Shown here one piece after another: positions 33,814 to 42,691 of a stretch of DNA of 64,000 bases. A model generated the notes under the pieces. The model worked only from the letters and a program-made list of their open reading frames with translations, was not told the origin of the DNA and ran no database searches. The DNA is from CAG-552 sp964516925 (GTDB taxonomy: Bacteria; Bacillota; Clostridia; Christensenellales; Pumilibacteraceae). The stretch lies in NCBI GenBank assembly GCA_964516925.1, contig CAZEXL010000003.1, forward strand, positions 37,062 through 101,061. The letters are read 5' to 3'. Positions within the stretch are counted from its first letter, which is position 1. Each line of letters begins with the position of its first letter. The translations under genes were made by a program, and so were the position numbers.

Positions 33814-34910
33814 ATTCCGGTCAGCTTTCGGTATTCGTCTTTATAGCCGTAATGGCGTTCAAAATTTTTATGGCACCCGGACTTTTAATAAAATATTCGG
33901 GCAGAGACGGCTGGATAAGTATGCTTTTCTACGTTGTTATCGAACTTATTATACTTCTTATAATATTGCAGATAATAAAGCTCAATCCCGACAAAACTTT
34001 TTACGAATTGCTCGCGGATTCGCTGGGCAAAACGATAAGCGGCGTAGTTTTGGCGCTGTTTATTGCGTTGCTTATGATAAAGCTGATTATCATGTGCGGC
34101 GAACTTAAGTTGTTTTTTAATACCAGTATTCTAAAAAGCGTGAATTTCGCAGTTTGTTTTGCCGTTTTGCTCGTTATGTTGGTAACGTTCGTTTCTAAAG
34201 GGTTGACGGCAATAGGCAGGATGACACAGATATTTTTTCCGTTTATTCTCGCCGCGCTTTTGGTGTTGTTTTTGCTTACCGTCGGTAATTTGAATTTAAA
34301 CGGTTTGGCTCCGGTAGAAGTTAACCTAAGCGAGCTTATGGGCACCATGTCCAAATTTCCCATGTGGTTCGGCGACGTTGCCGTGTTGTTGATATTCACC
34401 GGTAAGGTAAAATTCAAAAACAAATTCGTTGTAAAGGGAATGCTTACGGCTTGCGTTTCAAGCGCGATAGTTATGTATTTTGCCATAGTCTTGTTTGCCG
34501 CTTACGGAGATTATCCGATAATAATCGACTACGGTCACAATATAAGCAATATGGTGGTGTACTCGTCGGGCAGCTATCTGTTCGGCAGATTCGACATTCC
34601 TATATTTTGCATATGGATGATATCCATTTTCGTGCAGATAACGGTAAATTTTTACGCGATAACTTCGTTTGCGCATTCTATAGCGCAAAAAGGCAACGGC
34701 GTCGTTTGGGCAATAGCGACGGCAATAGCTTTGTTTATATTAAGTCAATTCGTTTTCAACGGCAAAAGCGAACTGTTCGAATTGGGTACGGGAATCGCAA
34801 GGTGGTTGTGTCTAATGGTAGAAGCGTTGCTGCCGACGTTTGCGCTGGTTATATCTATAACGAAAAGGAGGAAGGAAAATGACCTATCAAAAGAAAAGTC
34901 TGATAATTAA
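33798..34910 (+). CDS. Spore germination permease, GerB family
   Basis: 370 residues, about ten membrane spans, of the amino acid permease-like GerB/GerKB family (F-K-I-F-M-A-P-G-L-L, later L-N-G-L-A-P-V-E). The B subunit forms the ligand-binding part of the germinant receptor. It overlaps gerA (16 bases) and gerC (32 bases), so translation is coupled. Ribosome site caaggag. Confidence 0.92.
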   Translation: MRKEIDSGQLSVFVFIAVMAFKIFMAPGLLIKYSGRDGWISMLFYVVIELIILLIILQIIKLNPDKTFYELLADSLGKTISGVVLALFIALLMIKLIIMCGELKLFFNTSILKSVNFAVCFAVLLVMLVTFVSKGLTAIGRMTQIFFPFILAALLVLFLLTVGNLNLNGLAPVEVNLSELMGTMSKFPMWFGDVAVLLIFTGKVKFKNKFVVKGMLTACVSSAIVMYFAIVLFAAYGDYPIIIDYGHNISNMVVYSSGSYLFGRFDIPIFCIWMISIFVQITVNFYAITSFAHSIAQKGNGVVWAIATAIALFILSQFVFNGKSELFELGTGIARWLCLMVEALLPTFALVISITKRRKENDLSKEKSDN

Positions 34911-36102
34911 AATCATAGTTTTCGTTTTTTTGTCGCTTATCGTCATTTTTCCGCCCGAAGATTCGCCAAGCCTCGAGACTAAAACGGCGGTCAACGTGGC
35001 TGCGTTCGATAGAATCGGAGACCAAACGCAGGTGTACGTACAAATGAACATTCCTCAGCAGATGGCGCAAGGTTCTTCCAAGTTGTTGGTGGTAAAGGAG
35101 GACGGCAAAAACATTGCTCAGGCGCTTGACAACCTTTCGGTAAAAATAGGACAAGATATCGAGCTTGCGCATTGCGGAATAATAATTATAGGCGAGCAGA
35201 TGGCAAAAACGGGTTTTACGGACGATCTGGATTATCTTTTATCCAGCGGCAAAATAAGCCCGCAAATAACCATGTTTAATTGCGAAGGGAAGGCGGAAGA
35301 TTTTATGTCCAAGCTAAACGAGTTTTCGCAAACCAACGGCTCGGCGGTTTTTGACGTAGCGGCGTTTTCGGAGAATTCGATAAACGTTCGCACCGTGTCG
35401 GCACTTACGTTTTTGTCCGAAAATCATTTGCCGTCGGCTTCGTCTACGCTTCCGCTAATAGGCTTCGAGATGCAGTCGGGTGGAGGCGAAGACGGCGGCG
35501 GTTACGATTCGGGCGCAGGGCAGTCGCAACAAAGCGACGAACAAAGCGGCGAACAAAACGGCAAAAAGCAAAACACTCCCGAGCTTAAGGAGCTTCACGA
35601 ATCCATGCTTTACAAAAACGGGAAGGCGGTAAAAAAACTGTCGGCAAAAGCGACGAAAGGGCTAAGCATATTCGATTCCAAAAGTCACAAGGGCTATTTC
35701 GAAATAACCGACGTCGTAATAGGCGATCACCTCGTTTCTTATGTTCCGATGCGAGTACTCAAAAAACAAGGCAAGCTCGTAACCGACTTTAGCGGCGGAC
35801 CTAAAGTGATTTTTGACGTCAACGTCAAGCTTGAAGTAGAAACCGGTTACGTAATATCCAAGCTTGGTAAATACGCAAGCGAGCAAGCGGTAAAAGAGGC
35901 GCTTACGAAAAAAGCAGAAGAAATAATTCAATCCGAAATCGCCGAAACGCTTAACGATTGTTTGGATTCGGGCGCGGACGCGCTAGGGATAGAAACTGCC
36001 TTCTACAAACAAAACGGAGCTTTGTACAAATTTTACGGCGACAAGAATCAATTCGTAAAAAATGTTCAAGTAGAATATAAAATAAAAGCGGAAGTGGTGT
36101 AA
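34879..36102 (+). CDS. Ger(x)C-family germination protein without lipobox
   Basis: 407 residues with an N-terminal hydrophobic segment (I-I-V-F-V-F-L-S-L-I-V-I-F) and the GerC beta-rich domains ending V-K-N-V-Q-V-E-Y-K. Usual GerC proteins are lipoproteins with L-x-G-C; here no Cys occurs before about residue 95, so it should be held by an uncleaved signal anchor. A Q/S/G-rich linker (about 200-235) splits the two domains. Third gene of the receptor operon. Confidence 0.88.
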   Translation: MTYQKKSLIIKIIVFVFLSLIVIFPPEDSPSLETKTAVNVAAFDRIGDQTQVYVQMNIPQQMAQGSSKLLVVKEDGKNIAQALDNLSVKIGQDIELAHCGIIIIGEQMAKTGFTDDLDYLLSSGKISPQITMFNCEGKAEDFMSKLNEFSQTNGSAVFDVAAFSENSINVRTVSALTFLSENHLPSASSTLPLIGFEMQSGGGEDGGGYDSGAGQSQQSDEQSGEQNGKKQNTPELKELHESMLYKNGKAVKKLSAKATKGLSIFDSKSHKGYFEITDVVIGDHLVSYVPMRVLKKQGKLVTDFSGGPKVIFDVNVKLEVETGYVISKLGKYASEQAVKEALTKKAEEIIQSEIAETLNDCLDSGADALGIETAFYKQNGALYKFYGDKNQFVKNVQVEYKIKAEVV

Positions 36103-36118
36103 AAAACGCAAAAATAGG

Positions 36119-36147
36119 TTGATTTTTAATGATTTACATGCTAAAAT
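36119..36147 (+). promoter_or_regulatory. SigA-type promoter of tnaA
   Basis: -35 TTGATT (36119-36124), 17-bp spacer, -10 TAAAAT (36142-36147). The short leader has no room for a tnaC-type attenuator. Confidence 0.65.
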
Positions 36148-36181
36148 ATTATCGTAAGAAAACAAATAAAGGAGACAAAAT

Positions 36182-37561
36182 ATGAAACCAACTTATATTG
36201 CTGAACCTTTCAGAATTAAAAGCGTAGAGCCGCTTAACATGCTTACGCGTGAAGAACGCGCCGCAAAAATTAAGGCAGCTCATTACAACCTTTTCGGTCT
36301 TAATTCGCAAGACGTTTACATCGACTGTCTTACCGACAGCGGCACGAACGCAATGAGCGCCGCTCAATGGGCAGGCGTTATGGTAGGCGACGAGTCTTAT
36401 GCCGGCGCAACCAGCTACCAGCACGTTATCGAAAGCGCAACCGATATTTTCGGTTTCCCGTACATTCAGCCCGTTCACCAAGGACGTGCTGCAGAAAAAG
36501 TACTTATGCCCATTCTTATGCAAGGCAAAAAGTATGCAATCGCAAATATGTTCTTCGATACTACTCGCGGACACACCGTTCTTGCAGGCGGTATCCCCGT
36601 AGACTGTGTCGTTCCCGAAGCTTTGGATCCTTCGGTAAGAAAGCCGTTTAAGGGCAACATGGACTGCAAAAAACTTAAGGAACTCATTAAGGAATACGGC
36701 AAAGAGAACATCGGCGTAATCATAATGACAATCACCAACAACTCGGCAGGCGGTCAGCCCGTATCGGTAGCTAATATTCGCGAAGCAAGCAAGATCGCTC
36801 ACGACGCAGGCATTCCGTTTATGATCGACGCAGCTCGTTATGCCGAAAACGCTTGGTTTATTAAGCAACGCGAAGAAGAATTTAAAAACGCTTCCATTAA
36901 GGAAATCGTTCGCGAGTGCTTTAAAGAGGCAGACTACTTCACCATGTCCGCTAAAAAGGACGCTATCGTAAACATGGGCGGTCTTTTGGGAACGAGACAC
37001 AAGGACGTATTCGAAACCATCAAACAGCGTTGTATTTCTTTCGAAGGCTTCATTACCTACGGCGGTATGTCCGGTCGTGACCTCGAAGCTTTGGCTATCG
37101 GTCTTAAAGAAGGCATTAGCGAAGACTTCCTTCGTTATCGTATAGGTCAGCTCGAATACATGGCAGCTCGTCTTGACGAAGCAGGCATCGCATATCAGTC
37201 GCCCGTTGGCGGACACGCACTCTTCATCGACGCTAAGGCAATGCTTCCGCATATTCCTTGGAATCAATATCCCGCTCAGGCACTTGCAGTAGAGCTTTAT
37301 ATCGAAGCAGGTATTCGTGGTTGCGATATCGGATCTTATATGCTTGACCGTGATCCGGTTACGCACGAAGAGCAAGAATCCAAGTTCGAGTTTACTCGTC
37401 TTTGCATCGCTCGCCGTGTATACACTCGCGCGCATCTCGATATCATCGTAGACGCTCTTATCGAAGTTAAGAAGCATGCCGACAAGATTAAGGGACTTAA
37501 GATAGTTGAAGAAGCTCCCGTTCTTCGTCACTTTACCGGCAAGCTCGAAATGCTCGACTAA
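36182..37561 (+). CDS. tnaA: Tryptophanase
   Basis: 459 residues, PLP-dependent beta-eliminating lyase that splits tryptophan to indole, pyruvate and ammonia. The PLP lysine lies in T-M-S-A-K-K-D-A. Tryptophanase is preferred over tyrosine phenol-lyase because of F-F-D-T-T-R-G-H, N-N-S-A-G-G-Q-P-V, and C-D-I-G-S-Y-M-L where TPL has the phenol-binding Arg (M-E-R-G). Clear ribosome site aaaggaga. Ends just before a very strong hairpin. Single-gene unit. Confidence 0.92.
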   Translation: MKPTYIAEPFRIKSVEPLNMLTREERAAKIKAAHYNLFGLNSQDVYIDCLTDSGTNAMSAAQWAGVMVGDESYAGATSYQHVIESATDIFGFPYIQPVHQGRAAEKVLMPILMQGKKYAIANMFFDTTRGHTVLAGGIPVDCVVPEALDPSVRKPFKGNMDCKKLKELIKEYGKENIGVIIMTITNNSAGGQPVSVANIREASKIAHDAGIPFMIDAARYAENAWFIKQREEEFKNASIKEIVRECFKEADYFTMSAKKDAIVNMGGLLGTRHKDVFETIKQRCISFEGFITYGGMSGRDLEALAIGLKEGISEDFLRYRIGQLEYMAARLDEAGIAYQSPVGGHALFIDAKAMLPHIPWNQYPAQALAVELYIEAGIRGCDIGSYMLDRDPVTHEEQESKFEFTRLCIARRVYTRAHLDIIVDALIEVKKHADKIKGLKIVEEAPVLRHFTGKLEMLD

Positions 37562-37577
37562 TAAAAACGAAAATAAT

Positions 37578-37653
37578 AAAAGCAGGTTGGAAATGATATG
37601 CACCCCAAAAGTTTGTCTAACTTTTGGGGTGCATATCAAAACGACCTGCTTTT
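37578..37653 (+). terminator. Long two-part hairpin after tnaA
   Basis: Inner perfect 19-bp stem 37595-37613/37619-37637 with loop tgtct, inside an outer 10-bp stem 37578-37587/37644-37653 ending in T. A strong terminator. The inner palindrome resembles two joined transposon ends (see findings). Confidence 0.85.
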
Positions 37654-37751
37654 TTACTTTACAAACGGTTAAACTTTTAATCTAAAATCGGCGTAACTAA
37701 CCTAATCGCTCAGGCATAAGATAAAGCAGGATAAAGCGCAAGGAGAAACTT

Positions 37752-38492
37752 ATGATTTGGACGATTGTCGGTGTGATTATACCTTTTGTCGGCACTTCGC
37801 TCGGAGCCGCATTGGCGTTAATAAGCAAAAAAGTCGAAAACAAGCGAGCGCACTCGTTGCTTATAGGTTTTGCGGCAGGAGTTATGCTTGCTGCGGCAAT
37901 ATGGTCGCTTATACTACCGTCGGTAGAGCTTTCTTCAAACCGAGGCGACGTGCCGTTTTTGCCCGTTTCCGTCGGGTTTATGATAGGCGTGTTTGCACTT
38001 ATCGCGCTAGACGCCGTAACGCTTTCCGTTTTGCAGGGGACAAATCGTAAAAACGACTTGTTGTTTATCGCCGTAAGCGCGCACAACGTACCCGAGGGTA
38101 TGGCGGTTGGCGCGATTTTTGCCGGGCTTATGGCAGGCGGAACCGAAATAACTTTTGCTTCTGCCGTTTCGTTAAGCATAGGAATCGCGCTTCAAAACAT
38201 ACCCGAGGGCGCAATCGTAGCCATGCCGTTTTTACTTGACGGTAAAAGCAAACCGAAAGCGTTTGCCCTCGGCGTGTTGTCGGGCGCGGTCGAACCGCTC
38301 GCCGCGTTTGCAACGATAGCGTTGTACGTCGTTGCGGTCGCTATGTTGCCGTACTTGCTTTCGTTCGCGGCGGGCGCAATGACGTACGTGATCGTAAAAG
38401 AACTTATGCCCGAGCTAAAAGAAGGTAACGCAGGAATAATAGGATTGACGATAGGTTTTTTGCTTATGATGATAATGGATTTGTCGCTGTAA
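37752..38492 (+). CDS. ZIP-family divalent metal transporter
   Basis: 246 residues, eight predicted spans. The metal-site motifs H-N-V-P-E-G-M-A-V-G and Q-N-I-P-E-G-A-I-V in spans four and five are intact. Imports Zn, Fe or Mn; specificity cannot be read from sequence. Ribosome site aaggaga. Monocistronic. Confidence 0.92.
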   Translation: MIWTIVGVIIPFVGTSLGAALALISKKVENKRAHSLLIGFAAGVMLAAAIWSLILPSVELSSNRGDVPFLPVSVGFMIGVFALIALDAVTLSVLQGTNRKNDLLFIAVSAHNVPEGMAVGAIFAGLMAGGTEITFASAVSLSIGIALQNIPEGAIVAMPFLLDGKSKPKAFALGVLSGAVEPLAAFATIALYVVAVAMLPYLLSFAAGAMTYVIVKELMPELKEGNAGIIGLTIGFLLMMIMDLSL

Positions 38493-38525
38493 AATGCAAA
38501 ATGTTCTTTAGCGGCAACGATAAAT

Positions 38526-38554
38526 TTGACCTTTTGCGTCGGATATGTTATACT
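38526..38554 (+). promoter_or_regulatory. SigA-type promoter of the ATP-grasp pair
   Basis: -35 TTGACC (38526-38531), 17-bp spacer, -10 TATACT (38549-38554). Confidence 0.75.
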
Positions 38555-38577
38555 GTGGGCATAATACGGAGGCGGAA

Positions 38578-39435
38578 ATGAATATCGCGCTTATAACTAA
38601 CGGTTTTTTCGTAACCGAAAAGACCGAGGGCATACGAGAGCTTTTGGTAAAAAGCTTTCAAAAAAAAGGAATAACGCTTTTGCAAATACGCAACGACTCG
38701 TGTTTTGCGGGTAATATCGAACAAAGATTGCCTAGTCTCGATGCGGTGCTGTTTTGGGATAAAGACGTTTTGCTTGCGCGATACTTAGAAGAAAGAGGAC
38801 TAAGGGTAATAAACAAGTCCGAGGCTTTAAGAATTTGCGACGACAAGGCTCTAAGCTCGGTAGAACTTTTAAGCAAAGGGATTCCTATGCCCAAAACTAT
38901 CGTTGCGCCGTTTACGTACGCAAACATAGGATACGGGGACAAGCTTGAATTTTTAAACAAAGTAACGGCAAGACTCGATTTTCCCATAGTGGTAAAGGAA
39001 AGCCACGGTTCGTTCGGTCAGCAAGTATATCTTGCCAAAAACTACGCTATGCTCGTCGAGCTCGTTAAAAAAATTCAACCGCGCAATATGATTTTTCAGC
39101 AATATATCGAATGCGGAAACTCGGATTTGCGCCTGCAAGTGGCAGGGGACGAGGTAGTTGCCGCAGTGCGCCGGACTAGTCTAAACGGCGATTTCAGAGC
39201 AAACGCAACGCTCGGCGGCGTTATGACTGCGTATAAGCCGACTTCGGCGGAGGTCGAACTTGCGCTTGCGGCGGCAAAAGCGGTAAAGGCGGAAATTGCA
39301 GGGGTAGATATTCTTCCTTCCGATAAGCCGTACTTATGCGAAGTAAACGCCAATGCGCACTTCAAGCGCGTAATGGACGCAACGGGTGTGGACGTAGCGG
39401 AAAAGATAGCCGAGTACGTAATAAGCAGAGTATGA
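38578..39435 (+). CDS. RimK-like ATP-grasp ligase 1
   Basis: 285 residues. Start at the ATG after acggaggcgg. Preceding-domain alpha/beta fold then ATP-grasp core with K-E-S-H-G-S-F-G-Q-Q-V (ATP loop), Q-Q-Y-I-E-C, D-L-R-L-Q-V-A-G-D-E-V and the Mg-binding C-E-V-N-A-N-A-H-F. Such enzymes join a carboxylate to an amine (glutamylation of proteins, peptide or cofactor tails). The substrate is unknown. Overlaps the second ligase by four bases. Confidence 0.87.
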   Translation: MNIALITNGFFVTEKTEGIRELLVKSFQKKGITLLQIRNDSCFAGNIEQRLPSLDAVLFWDKDVLLARYLEERGLRVINKSEALRICDDKALSSVELLSKGIPMPKTIVAPFTYANIGYGDKLEFLNKVTARLDFPIVVKESHGSFGQQVYLAKNYAMLVELVKKIQPRNMIFQQYIECGNSDLRLQVAGDEVVAAVRRTSLNGDFRANATLGGVMTAYKPTSAEVELALAAAKAVKAEIAGVDILPSDKPYLCEVNANAHFKRVMDATGVDVAEKIAEYVISRV

Positions 39436-40220
39436 AAGGATACGTTATTTACGACGAACAGTCGCTAAAAAAGAATCGTTTTTTTGCGGACAAGCTAAAA
39501 AAAGAATTGTCGCTTTTGGGTGCGGAAACCGAAATAATCGTAGGGCAACCGAAAGAAAAATGCGATTTTGCGATAATGCGAGTGTACGACGAAAGTATAA
39601 ACGCGTATCTCGATAAAAACGGAATACCGACGTTTAATTGTTCTCGTACGGCGGCGATTTGCAACGACAAGTGGAAGACGTATTTGCTGCTTAGTAAAAA
39701 CGGCGTTACGGTAGCTAAAACGCAAAGGGCAGAAGAATGCGACTTGCCGTATCCGCGCGTGGTAAAGGCACGGCACGGGCACGGCGGCAGCGAGGTTTTT
39801 TGGGCAAACGACGAAGCAGAGTTTGTTTCGGCGCTTTCTAAAACCGACGATACCGTAATAGTTCAGCCGCCCGTAGGCAAAAGAGGACGAGACCTAAGAG
39901 TGTACGTCATCGGCGGCGAGCCTATTGCGGCAATGCTTCGCAAAAGCGACGTGGACTTTAGGTCAAACTTCAGCCTTGGCGGAACGGCAGAAAAATATTA
40001 TTTAAGCGAAGCCGAAACTAAGCTCGTAAAAAAAATATCGTCGCTGGTAAAGCTCGACTTCGGCGGAATAGATTTTTTGCTTACCGACAGCGGATTATTG
40101 TGTAACGAAATAGAGGACGTAGTAGGTTGTCGTATGATTTATACTTACACCGATATCGATATAATAAAAAAATACGCTAGGCACGTAGTTTGTTCGCTTT
40201 TTAAGCGGCAAAACGCTTGA
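39432..40220 (+). CDS. RimK-like ATP-grasp ligase 2
   Basis: 262 residues, starting at ATGA overlap with ligase 1. Same fold: K-A-R-H-G-H-G-G-S-E-V, Q-P-P-V-G-K-R-G-R-D-L-R-V-Y-V, then the Mg site as C-N-E-I-E-D-V instead of the usual N-x-N. The replaced Asn suggests an altered or weak active site, so it may work as a heteromer with ligase 1 (inference). Confidence 0.82.
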   Translation: MKGYVIYDEQSLKKNRFFADKLKKELSLLGAETEIIVGQPKEKCDFAIMRVYDESINAYLDKNGIPTFNCSRTAAICNDKWKTYLLLSKNGVTVAKTQRAEECDLPYPRVVKARHGHGGSEVFWANDEAEFVSALSKTDDTVIVQPPVGKRGRDLRVYVIGGEPIAAMLRKSDVDFRSNFSLGGTAEKYYLSEAETKLVKKISSLVKLDFGGIDFLLTDSGLLCNEIEDVVGCRMIYTYTDIDIIKKYARHVVCSLFKRQNA

Positions 40221-40245
40221 AAATATTTTCGTAAAGTATTAGAAT
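40217..40245 (+). promoter_or_regulatory. Candidate promoter of the Dabb gene
   Basis: -35 TTGAAA (40217-40222), 17-bp spacer, -10 TAGAAT (40240-40245). Confidence 0.5.
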
Positions 40246-40273
40246 AGTTAAGATAACTGATTTGAGGTGACAC

Positions 40274-40555
40274 ATGGTAAAACATATCGTAATGTATAAG
40301 CTTAAGGACAAGTCTTGCGCCGACGAAATGGTGGCAAGATTTTTGTCTATGCGAGGCAAAATAGACGTACTAAAAAGTCTTTATGCCGGCAAAGACGAAA
40401 TAAAAAGCGCGCGTTCGTACGACGTTGCGCTCGTTTGCGAATTCGATTCGCTCGAAGATCTAGAGGTTTACGCTTGCCATCCGGTGCATTTGCCGGTTAA
40501 AGAGTACGTTCATTCGGTAATCGAAGAAGCTCATTCGGTAGATTTTATCTGCTAA
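40274..40555 (+). CDS. Dabb-family (stress-responsive alpha/beta barrel) protein
   Basis: 93 residues. M-V-K-H-I-V-M-Y-K-L-K-D at the start and Y-D-V-A-L-V-C-E-F plus H-P-V-H are typical of the dimeric alpha/beta-barrel domain. Function in bacteria is mostly unknown. Sixteen bp before the M18 aminopeptidase and probably co-transcribed with it. Confidence 0.88.
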   Translation: MVKHIVMYKLKDKSCADEMVARFLSMRGKIDVLKSLYAGKDEIKSARSYDVALVCEFDSLEDLEVYACHPVHLPVKEYVHSVIEEAHSVDFIC

Positions 40556-40571
40556 CCAAAAGGAGAAAAAT

Positions 40572-41816
40572 ATGGTAAAAAATTTACTTTCTGATATTTC
40601 TAAGTCTTACACGCCGTTTCATGCGGCAAGCAATGCAGCTGCTATTCTCGATAAGGCAGGCTTTACGCGAATAAAAGAAGACGAAAAGTGGGACGTTAAG
40701 GTAGGCGGCAAATATTACGTTACCAAAAACGACAGCGCAGTCGTTGCGTTTATAGTGGGTGACGACAAATACAATATCGTTGCGGCTCACACCGACAGCC
40801 CGTCGTTTAAGATTAAAGCCAACGCTTCCACTACGGTAGCTCAGTTTTGCAAGCTTAACGTCGAAAGCTACGGCGGCGGAATTTTTTCCACTTGGTTCGA
40901 TCGTAAGCTGGGCATTGCCGGCAGAATAATCGTTGCGGACGGCGAAAGAGTAAAGTCCGTCTTGGTCGAAGGCGGCGTAACGGTGGTTATTCCCAACCTT
41001 GCCGTGCATCTTAATCGCGGCGTAAACGAGGGCGTTGCAATCAATCCTCAGCGTGATATGTCGCCCGTTATCGGAAGCGGCAACGTAACCATGGAACAGC
41101 TTTTTAGCAAGCAAGCAAACGGCGGCAAAATTTTGGATTACGATCTCTTCCTTTACGTAAAGGAAGAGCCGTACTTTTTCGGAACGGAAAACGAGCTTAT
41201 CGCTTCTTCGCGTCTTGACGATCTCGAGGGCGTGTACGGCGGCTTGTACGCTTTGGCGCAAGCCAATCCCAAGCATACTGCGGTTCTTGCTCTTTTCGAT
41301 AACGAAGAAGTTGGCAGCGCAACCAAGCAGGGCGCAGGCTCGACATTCCTTTCCGACGTTATTTCGCGCATAGGAATTTACCTTAACAAAAACGAAGAAC
41401 AGCGTTTTATTGCGCTGTCCAATTCCATGATGGTTTCGATGGATAACGCTCACGGCAAACATCCCAACCGCACGGATTTAAGCGATCCTACGAACGAAGT
41501 CGCGCTTAACGGCGGCGTGGTAATAAAACATCACGCAAACCAGCATTATACGACCGACGCCGTTTCGTCGGCAATAATCAAAAACGTATTCGATAAAGCA
41601 AACGTAAAATATCAAGATTTTTATATGCGTAGCGATTTGCGTTGCGGCGGAACGCTCGGCGCGATCTCGTCGTCGCAACTTTCGATAAAGAGCGTAGATA
41701 TCGGACTTGCGCAATGGGCGATGCACTCGGCAGTAGAAAGCGCGGGAGCAAACGACTTCAATCATCTTGTTCGCGGCTTGACTGCATTCTTTAATGCGTC
41801 TAAAGAGCTGTTATAA
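40572..41816 (+). CDS. M18-family aminopeptidase
   Basis: 414 residues, cytoplasmic dizinc aminopeptidase (aspartyl aminopeptidase family). Metal ligands and catalytic positions visible in A-A-H-T-D-S-P (His and Asp), S-R-L-D-D-L-E-G (bridging Asp), F-D-N-E-E-V-G-S (Glu pair) and H-A-N-Q-H-Y. Length normal. Ribosome site aaggaga. Confidence 0.92.
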   Translation: MVKNLLSDISKSYTPFHAASNAAAILDKAGFTRIKEDEKWDVKVGGKYYVTKNDSAVVAFIVGDDKYNIVAAHTDSPSFKIKANASTTVAQFCKLNVESYGGGIFSTWFDRKLGIAGRIIVADGERVKSVLVEGGVTVVIPNLAVHLNRGVNEGVAINPQRDMSPVIGSGNVTMEQLFSKQANGGKILDYDLFLYVKEEPYFFGTENELIASSRLDDLEGVYGGLYALAQANPKHTAVLALFDNEEVGSATKQGAGSTFLSDVISRIGIYLNKNEEQRFIALSNSMMVSMDNAHGKHPNRTDLSDPTNEVALNGGVVIKHHANQHYTTDAVSSAIIKNVFDKANVKYQDFYMRSDLRCGGTLGAISSSQLSIKSVDIGLAQWAMHSAVESAGANDFNHLVRGLTAFFNASKELL

Positions 41817-41846
41817 ATTTAAAAATAACTAAACGGAGATACGTAA

Positions 41847-42677
41847 ATGAGTGAATGTACACATGATTGCAGCACTTGCGGCGAAAGCTGCAGCAGCAGA
41901 AAAGAAGATAAGATAACCAAAGAACTTACAAACCACAACAACACGATAAAGCGCGTTATCGGCGTGGTAAGCGGCAAGGGCGGCGTAGGCAAATCTATGG
42001 TCACCTCGCTTTTGGCGGTCGAAATGACTCGCCGCGGTTATAAATGCGGCATAATCGACGCAGATATAACCGGTCCCAGTATTCCCAAAGCGTTCGGCAT
42101 AAAGGAAAAGGCTACGGGCGACGGCACGTTTATTATGCCGCCGCTAACTAAAAGCGGAATGCCCGTAATGAGCGTAAATCTTTTGCTCGAAGACGAAACC
42201 GATCCCGTCGTATGGCGCGGACCGGTGCTTGCCGGCGTAGTAAAGCAATTTTGGACCGACGTCGTTTACGGCGAAGTGGACTATATGTTCGTAGATATGC
42301 CTCCGGGAACGGGTGACGTACCGCTTACCGTGTATCAATCGCTTCCCATCGACGGAATAATCATCGTAACCTCGCCGCAAGAACTCGTCGGCATGATAGT
42401 AGGCAAGGCAATAAAGATGGCAAAACTTATGAGCGTACCCGTAATCGGACTAATCGAAAACTTTGCGTACGCCGTTTGTCCCGATTGCGGCAAACAGATA
42501 GAAATTTTCGGCAAGAGCCACCTCGAAGAAACGGCGGCCACATTCCGTTTGCCCATGCTTGCAAGACTTCCTATCGATCCGGAGCTTGCTAAGCTTACCG
42601 ACGAAGGTCGTATCGAAGAAAACAAGGTCACTCAGCTTAAAGCGGCGGCAGATTTACTTGCTCAGCTTGCAAAATAA
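41847..42677 (+). CDS. Mrp/NBP35-type P-loop ATPase
   Basis: 276 residues. Deviant Walker A G-K-G-G-V-G-K-S, C-P-D-C-G near residue 212 and an N-terminal Cys cluster (C-T-H-D-C-S-T-C-G-E-S-C) as in NBP35-like scaffolds. Family members assemble or carry iron-sulfur clusters. Ribosome site cggaga. Fifteen bp ahead of the MATE gene. Confidence 0.92.
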   Translation: MSECTHDCSTCGESCSSRKEDKITKELTNHNNTIKRVIGVVSGKGGVGKSMVTSLLAVEMTRRGYKCGIIDADITGPSIPKAFGIKEKATGDGTFIMPPLTKSGMPVMSVNLLLEDETDPVVWRGPVLAGVVKQFWTDVVYGEVDYMFVDMPPGTGDVPLTVYQSLPIDGIIIVTSPQELVGMIVGKAIKMAKLMSVPVIGLIENFAYAVCPDCGKQIEIFGKSHLEETAATFRLPMLARLPIDPELAKLTDEGRIEENKVTQLKAAADLLAQLAK

Positions 42678-42691
42678 ACGAGGCATAAAAA

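Noticed and set aside
36182..37561. Tyrosine phenol-lyase
   Set aside because: The phenol-binding Arg of TPL is replaced (C-D-I-G instead of M-E-R-G) and other motifs follow tryptophanase.
36149..37639. 496-codon minus-strand ORF opposite tnaA
   Set aside because: Shadow of tryptophanase; no recognisable domain.
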